Of a DNA stretch of 10,532 nucleotides, positions 6,481-10,532 are shown in pieces. Position 1 is the first letter of the stretch, and each line of letters opens with the position of its first letter. The DNA lies in contig JAFPNP010000171.1 of NCBI GenBank assembly GCA_017411125.1, positions 1 to 10,532 on the forward strand, read 5' to 3'. Position numbers and translations under genes: made by a program. Below the pieces are notes generated by a model. It searched no databases, had not been told where the DNA came from, and was given only the letters and a program-made list of their open reading frames with translations. The stretch comes from Kiritimatiellia bacterium (lineage in GTDB: Bacteria > Verrucomicrobiota > Kiritimatiellia > RFP12 > UBA1067).

Positions 6481-6686
6481 GGACACTTTTTGAAGAGCAC
6501 AGACATGATTCCCGGAAGCCCGTTCGTCAAATACCGGACGCTCATGGCATTCTTGGAGGCATGAACATGTCACGATTGGCAACAAGCGAATACATAGGCG
6601 CGAAGCGGAGTGCCGGACGAACATTTCCACATTCAGACTGCTCAATCCATCAGGAAAGTGTCCGGTTTTTGACGAACTGGGGATTC
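6481..6686. mobile_element. Probable remnant or miniature element with long imperfect inverted repeats
   Basis: This gene-free stretch (6394-6716) holds two nested inverted repeats. The longer pairs 6522-6542 with 6657-6677: 19 of 21 positions agree (GTTCGTCAAAWACCGGAC core), and the similarity continues imperfectly outward to 6515 and 6686 (GAAGCCC against GAATCCCCA). The shorter pairs GGACACTTT (6481-6489) with AAAGTGTCC (6655-6663). A third, gapped relative of the arm lies at 6609-6622. Between the arms, two very short plus-strand frames (from ATG 6505 and ATG 6561) read like fragments of a protein start (SPFVKYRTLMAFLE, then SRLATSEYIGAKR), faintly reminiscent of transposase N termini. 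No full transposase and no target duplication can be seen, so the call rests on the repeats. Confidence 0.4.
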
Positions 6687-6716
6687 GCGGCTGGATGCGC
6701 AATGTTGCCGGCCGTT

Positions 6717-8273
6717 TCACGAAAACGTCTGGCGGCTGCGGAAGACATGGCTCGGCCAGAACTGGCACAGCATCGCAAAAGCCGCGAGCCATGCGGCGTA
6801 CCATGCAATGCACGTCCAGATTCCCCACGGCTTTACTTCCACGCTCGCCCACGGAAGCGACGCCGTCCATTCCGAAATACGCACCATTGCGCCCGTAAAG
6901 CAGGCCGCCGCGTTGTTGAGCACGGCGCCTAGCGGCACGCACAGGAAACTTGCCGCCACTCCGGCCGCGCCTGCCTTGACCATCTTCCCGGCGCACGCCA
7001 TCAGCACCACGTTTGCCAGCAGCCCTCCCACCGTGAAACGCCTGAATACACATGCCGTCACAGGCACGCTTACAACCCACGCCGCCACCGATATGCAAAG
7101 AGATTGAAGCAAGTCGGCGGCAAGCGACGCGCCCTTTTCGCGCCAGCTTCTGCGATGCCACCCGATCGTTTTGTCAGCAGTGAAAGTGAAAGGCGAGGTC
7201 ATATGGCGGACCGCATTCGACCACAGCACGATGCCCAGCATTACGGCGAAAGACAGGGTACATCCAACGTCAAAGACGTTTTCCGGCCGCAATCCGTAAA
7301 CCGCCATTGCGGTCACAGACCACGCCGCAAGCGAATCGGGGCGTCGCCCCGCCGTCGGCGCAAGCAGACACAGCGACGCCATGAACGCCGCCCGGACGGC
7401 GCTCGGACGCGCCCCAGTGAGCATCGTGTATGCGACCAGAAGCGGCACGGCCACCAGTCCCTGCGCCCTCAACGGCACGTCAAAGCGCCTGAGCAGACCC
7501 GATATGAGCCAGGCTACGACCATTACGTGAAGACCTGAAATTGCGAACACGTGTATCGTGCCAGCCGCCGCAAACATCTCGCGTCTTTCTCTGGACAGTC
7601 CGCCGCGCCGTCCAAGCAGTATCGCCCGGTTGAAGTCCGCCAGTTCTCCGCACCAGTCAAGTCCTATTCCTGCGCGACGCGCCAGTTCGTCAGACCAGGC
7701 GGCGTACACGGCGGCAGGCGACAACGCCCCGGCGCATGCAACGCGCTCTGCGCTGTTGCTCGCGGCCGCCACCCACAGAGTGTGCGGGGAGAATCTGCGT
7801 GTTTCTCTGTTCGATATGAAACCGGAACAACGCCATTTCTCGCCAACCTTCGGCAAAGCGCGGTCCTCGCGCAACGGCATCACCACCCTCAAGGGAAGCG
7901 GTCCGGCATGGGACATGAACGACACGCATCGGGCGCCGTCGCGTTTGCGCCACCATTCCGTCACGCCGCCTTCGACCGACAGCACCAGCGGCGGACGTCT
8001 CCCGTGCAAACCGGCATTGCGATCAATGACCTGCATTCGGGCATTGTCCGTCCGAAACGCGGAAATCATGCCAAACACGAACACCGCCGGCAGGCAAAGT
8101 CCTCGCACGCCATATCCCCAAGCGGCGAGAAACGCCATCACGGCTGTGTAGGCAAATACGTGCCAAAGCCCTGCGACTTCGGGAAATGCGAACGCAAGGC
8201 GCACTCCGGCCACGAGCGCCGCCGCCATGGCGGCAAGATGCAGCGCATCGCGGTTCTCGCGAAAAAACGGCAT
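6717..8273 (-). CDS. comEC: ComEC/Rec2-type DNA channel without the metallo-beta-lactamase domain
   Basis: This inner-membrane protein of 518 residues would form the channel that moves single-stranded DNA into the cytoplasm during natural transformation. Hydrophobic helices start the protein (12-30, 34-52, 57-72). An OB-like DUF4131 region follows (about 90-180). The competence domain is next: RAILLGRRGGLS (216-227), FAAAGTIHVFAISGLHV (234-250) with the typical AISGLH, LTGARPSAVRAAFMA (285-299), DVGCTLSFA (335-343) and further helices to 503. The protein ends with WPSHVFRSRQTFS, just after the last helix. Many ComEC proteins continue for some 250 more residues as a metallo-beta-lactamase-like domain; none is seen here or in other frames downstream. 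ATG at 8273 lies 7 bp after the comM stop, so the genes form an operon; the longer frame to 8372 would overlap comM. Confidence 0.88.
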   Translation of the reverse strand: MPFFRENRDALHLAAMAAALVAGVRLAFAFPEVAGLWHVFAYTAVMAFLAAWGYGVRGLCLPAVFVFGMISAFRTDNARMQVIDRNAGLHGRRPPLVLSVEGGVTEWWRKRDGARCVSFMSHAGPLPLRVVMPLREDRALPKVGEKWRCSGFISNRETRRFSPHTLWVAAASNSAERVACAGALSPAAVYAAWSDELARRAGIGLDWCGELADFNRAILLGRRGGLSRERREMFAAAGTIHVFAISGLHVMVVAWLISGLLRRFDVPLRAQGLVAVPLLVAYTMLTGARPSAVRAAFMASLCLLAPTAGRRPDSLAAWSVTAMAVYGLRPENVFDVGCTLSFAVMLGIVLWSNAVRHMTSPFTFTADKTIGWHRRSWREKGASLAADLLQSLCISVAAWVVSVPVTACVFRRFTVGGLLANVVLMACAGKMVKAGAAGVAASFLCVPLGAVLNNAAACFTGAMVRISEWTASLPWASVEVKPWGIWTCIAWYAAWLAAFAMLCQFWPSHVFRSRQTFS

Positions 8274-8280
8274 CCGCCCG

Positions 8281-9816
8281 TCAGTTCCAGTAATTTCTGT
8301 CCAGTTCGCGGAACGTGGAGGCTTCCGCCACATGTTCCGACAGCACGCACTCCGACCCGGCGAGATCTGCAATCGTGCGGGCGACTTTCAGCACACGGTC
8401 GTATGCGCGCGCGGAAAGGTCGAGCTGTGCGAGCATGAGGCGCATTTCCTCCTGCGCAGCTGAGTCAAGGCGGCAGAAACGGGGAAGGTCGCGGGAGCGG
8501 ATGTCGGCATTGCAGTGGATGCCCTGCATTCCGGCGAATCGTCGCCGCTGGATTTCCCTTGCAGCGACGACGCGGGCCCGTATGGCGGCCGACGGTTCGC
8601 CATACGGCAGATCCACGATGTCGCGGAACGGGACGGGCGGAAGCGCGATCTGTATGTCTATGCGGTCGAGAAGCGGGCCGGATATCTTGGCGCGGTAGGC
8701 GGATATCTGGCGTTGGGTACACCGGCACGAGTGCCTTGGATCGTCGGAATAGCCGCACGGACACGGATTCATCGCCGCCACAAGCATGAAGCGCGAGGGG
8801 AAATCGCACGCGACGGAGACGCGGGAAATCGCCACGTGCCCGTCTTCGAGCGGCTGGCGCATCACCTCCAGCACGTTGCGGCGGAACTCGGGGAACTCGT
8901 CGAGGAACAGTACGCCACGATGCGCAAGCGAGACTTCGCCGGGAACCGGATGCGTTCCGCCTCCGAGCAGCCCCGCGTCGGACACGGTGTGGTGCGGCGC
9001 TCTGAACGGACGGCGCACCACAAGCGACTCGCGGGCCTTGAGGGCGCCCGCCACCGAATGTATGCGCGTGACCTCGAGGGCCTCGTCCGGCGTAAGCGGC
9101 GGGAGGATTGACGGAATCCGCCTTGCGAGCATCGTCTTCCCCGCGCCCGGAGAACCCACCATGAGAAGGTTGTGCCCGCCGGCCACGGCCACTTCTATCG
9201 CCCGTTTCGCGCCGTCCTGCCCTTTGACGTCCGCAAAATCGTCGCCGGAATCGCGATTGGCGGCCACGCAGGCGGCAAGGTCGGTGCGCACGGAGGATAT
9301 CGGAAGATTCCTGGCGAGGAAGTCAGCGGCTTCGCGAAGGCAGCGGACGGGAAATACGTCTATGCCTTCTACCACCGACGCCTCGTCGGCGTTTTCAACC
9401 GGCACGATCATGCCGCGCTTGCCTATGCGTCTCATTTCAAGCACGATCGGCAGAATGCCCCTTACCCTGCGCACATCGCCGGAGAGCGCCAGCTCACCTG
9501 CCAGCGCGTATTCGGATAGGCTGGGCGCATTTATCTTGTTCGTCGCGGCAAGCAGCGCCACTGCAATAGGCAGGTCGTATATCGGCCCTTCCTTACGCAG
9601 GTCCGCCGGCGCAAGGTTCACGGTTATGTTCGACTCTATCTTCTTGAATCCCGAATTGCCGATTGCCGTCGACACGCGGTCCTTCGCCTCCTTGACCGCC
9701 TGGTCCGGCAGACCGACCATCGTGAACTGCGGTGCGCCGTTTGATGCGCAGACCTCTATCTCTACGGTCTGCGCGTCCACTCCGCAAATGGCTCCTGAAT
9801 GGCATTTTGCAAGCAT
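8281..9816 (-). CDS. comM: ComM/YifB family AAA+ ATPase (magnesium chelatase-like)
   Basis: ComM homologues are hexameric helicases that help branch migration when incoming DNA recombines during natural transformation. This 511-residue copy is full length. The N-terminal Lon-protease-like (ChlI) domain covers about 1-170, with GAPQFTMVGLPDQAVKEAKDRV (27-48) and LAPADLRKEGPIYDLPIA (68-85). The AAA+ part has Walker A GSPGAGKT (221-228), Walker B VLFLDEF (302-308), sensor asparagine near N350, and a cysteine cluster CPCGY/CRC (C352, C354, C364, C366), a possible metal site. The C-terminal segment LSARAYDRVLKVARTIADL (467-485) is the usual family end with sensor arginine. ATG at 9816 is chosen because AAGGA lies 8 nt upstream and MLAKCHSGAICGVDA is the expected start; the frame continuing to 9900 runs over the promoter. 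Confidence 0.95.
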   Translation of the reverse strand: MLAKCHSGAICGVDAQTVEIEVCASNGAPQFTMVGLPDQAVKEAKDRVSTAIGNSGFKKIESNITVNLAPADLRKEGPIYDLPIAVALLAATNKINAPSLSEYALAGELALSGDVRRVRGILPIVLEMRRIGKRGMIVPVENADEASVVEGIDVFPVRCLREAADFLARNLPISSVRTDLAACVAANRDSGDDFADVKGQDGAKRAIEVAVAGGHNLLMVGSPGAGKTMLARRIPSILPPLTPDEALEVTRIHSVAGALKARESLVVRRPFRAPHHTVSDAGLLGGGTHPVPGEVSLAHRGVLFLDEFPEFRRNVLEVMRQPLEDGHVAISRVSVACDFPSRFMLVAAMNPCPCGYSDDPRHSCRCTQRQISAYRAKISGPLLDRIDIQIALPPVPFRDIVDLPYGEPSAAIRARVVAAREIQRRRFAGMQGIHCNADIRSRDLPRFCRLDSAAQEEMRLMLAQLDLSARAYDRVLKVARTIADLAGSECVLSEHVAEASTFRELDRNYWN

Positions 9817-9864
9817 TGATGCGTTCCTTGGCAGGGCGGCGTCCTGATTCGCCGCTCCGCAAAT

Positions 9865-9894
9865 AGAATACCAAAACAAAGGACAACGCCTCAA
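9865..9894 (-). promoter_or_regulatory. Promoter of the comM-comEC operon
   Basis: On the minus strand TTGAGG (9889-9894), an 18-bp spacer and TATTCT (9865-9870) with a TGG extension form a plausible sigma70-like promoter. The predicted start near 9858 leaves a leader of about 42 nt that contains the AAGGA ribosome binding site before ATG 9816. I see no competence-specific operator. Confidence 0.45.
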
Positions 9895-9974
9895 CAGCAT
9901 AACTGTAAAAAGGTTTTGTCCGTTCTGTAAAATGAATGTATATGAAATGTATGCGAAATGTGACGCCAGACATT

Positions 9975-9990
9975 GCGGCCGAAAGGCTGC
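9975..9990. other. GC-rich stem-loop with GAAA tetraloop in the comM-pilin intergenic region
   Basis: GCGGCC-GAAA-GGCTGC forms a 6-bp stem (one G-U pair) closed by a GNRA tetraloop. No T run follows, so it is not a simple terminator. If the weak plus-strand promoter TTGTCC (9916-9921), 17-bp spacer, TATATG (9939-9944) is used, the hairpin would lie in the pilin 5' leader. Confidence 0.35.
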
Positions 9991-10005
9991 GCAAGCAACG
10001 CAAAT

Positions 10006-10028
10006 GAACCGGAAAACCGAACGGTTCG
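10006..10028. other. Overlapping dyads just upstream of the pilin start
   Basis: GAACCG (10006-10011) and CGGTTC (10022-10027) form one inverted repeat. Nested inside are AACCG-AA-CGGTT (10015-10026) and CGAAC-G-GTTCG (10018-10028). They end 12 bp before GTG 10041 and could be a binding site or an RNA hairpin; no regulator is identified. Confidence 0.3.
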
Positions 10029-10040
10029 TTTAATTAATAT

Positions 10041-10532
10041 GTGAAGAATGTCCGTAAGCCGGTTCGGGGTGGTTTCACATTGGTGGAACTTGTCGCCGTG
10101 GTGGCGATCATCGCCGTGATCGCCATGCTGGCCGTTTCACGTCTTTCCAAGACGGCGGACAATGCAAAGCGCATAGCCGCCGAGAATGACCTGAAGGTTT
10201 TGGCCGCTGCTTTTACCGACCCGGAGCATGGTTATCTGCGCGACATGCGTGGCATTCCGGGTTTTTCGCCGGGGAATCTCCGGCTTGCCAATTTGCTTGT
10301 ATCCACCAATCTCTATGGCTCGGCGGATGGAATCAACGCCATCCGCATCGACGACATGCGGCATCCTGGATGCGCCCGCCCCGAAGTGTTTACGCGCTGG
10401 AATCCCGAAAGCGAACGCGGATGGCACGGTCCGTATGCGAGGCATGCGGCCGGCTTGTTCCCAGCTTCGACCGGAAAGCGTTTTGCATCCGACGCCAGTT
10501 TCGCGTCGCGCGGCTTCTATCCCGAATTGTAC
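10041..10532 (+). CDS. Type IV pilin-like / pseudopilin with prepilin cleavage site (3' end outside window)
   Basis: The visible 164 codons start with a short basic leader (KNVRKPVRGG) followed by FTLVELVAVVAIIAVIAMLAV. This is a class III prepilin signal: prepilin peptidase would cut between G11 and F12, methylate the phenylalanine, and leave E16 as the conserved mature Glu5. The hydrophobic helix then anchors the subunit in the inner membrane before assembly. The globular part contains KTADNAKRIAAENDLKVLAAAF and GWHGPYARHAAGLFP, the latter like the GWxGPY motif of type II secretion major pseudopilins (GspG-like). The start is GTG at 10041: an in-frame TAA at 10035 excludes anything earlier, and no in-frame ATG precedes the pilin motif. 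It is divergent from comM-comEC, which may mean a DNA-uptake pilus, but such proteins also serve secretion. Confidence 0.85.
   Translation, partial: MKNVRKPVRGGFTLVELVAVVAIIAVIAMLAVSRLSKTADNAKRIAAENDLKVLAAAFTDPEHGYLRDMRGIPGFSPGNLRLANLLVSTNLYGSADGINAIRIDDMRHPGCARPEVFTRWNPESERGWHGPYARHAAGLFPASTGKRFASDASFASRGFYPELY

Noticed and set aside
6561..6932. Plus-strand open frame of 123 codons
   Set aside because: Its second half is antisense to comEC and has no protein-like pattern; only its first 20 codons or so may be a mobile-element fragment and are discussed there.
6358..7161. Minus-strand frame running through the tRNA and the 3' part of comEC
   Set aside because: Its C terminus LAQLVRALP is the familiar false translation of a tRNA, and it overlaps comEC in another frame.
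7551..8438. Long plus-strand open frame opposite comEC and comM
   Set aside because: It is a shadow frame rich in R, H, S and P with no domain, antisense to two well supported genes.
9816..9900. ComM start at 9900
   Set aside because: The extra 28 codons cover the promoter; ATG 9816 has a good ribosome binding site and the family N terminus.

Overview
The window is bacterial chromosomal DNA of moderate to high GC, with compact gene spacing, short operons and one tRNA gene. Gene content points to a Gram-negative bacterium, possibly a gut lineage of the PVC superphylum (Verrucomicrobiota, Kiritimatiellota or Lentisphaerota). The hints are a pseudopilin with an N-terminal prepilin-peptidase site, a carboxynorspermidine-type polyamine operon and a TIGR02757 (DUF2400) protein. 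This placement is an inference from gene types, not a database match. Starts were revised wherever a longer open frame ran into an upstream gene.

Left part (1-2652): the 3' end of an unrecognised gene on the plus strand meets a minus-strand operon of three genes. In transcription order these are a small secreted protein (2652-2296), a GT4 glycosyltransferase (2285-1041) and a DUF5672 glycosyltransferase-like protein (1054-230). The genes are about 10 bp apart or overlap by 14 bp, which fits an envelope or exopolysaccharide glycan locus. A 159-bp divergent promoter region separates this operon from a plus-strand TIGR02757 protein (2812-3564).

Middle (3571-6400): the TIGR02757 gene converges, with a 6-bp gap, on a two-gene polyamine operon. 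This encodes carboxynorspermidine dehydrogenase (5980-4697) and carboxynorspermidine decarboxylase (4695-3571, GTG start). The dehydrogenase has a sigma70-like promoter whose predicted +1 is the A of its ATG, so its mRNA should be leaderless. Upstream lies a gene-free stretch of tandem palindromic repeats, then tRNA-Val(GAC) on the minus strand with an encoded CCA and a clear promoter.

Between the tRNA and comEC (6394-6716) is a second gene-free stretch. It carries a long imperfect inverted repeat and probably the remnant of a small mobile element.

Right part (6717-10532): a minus-strand operon encodes ComM/YifB (9816-8281) followed 7 bp later by a ComEC-type DNA channel (8273-6717) that ends without the usual C-terminal metallo-beta-lactamase domain. 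Divergent from it is a type IV pilin-like or pseudopilin gene (GTG 10041) that runs off the window. Helicase, channel and possibly pilin suggest a natural transformation locus. The pilin link is weaker because such pseudopilins occur in many copies in PVC bacteria.

I found no complete new system. The most unusual items are the inverted-repeat remnant, the tandem palindromes beside the leaderless polyamine promoter, the comM-comEC pairing with a short ComEC, and the altered conserved motifs in the decarboxylase.
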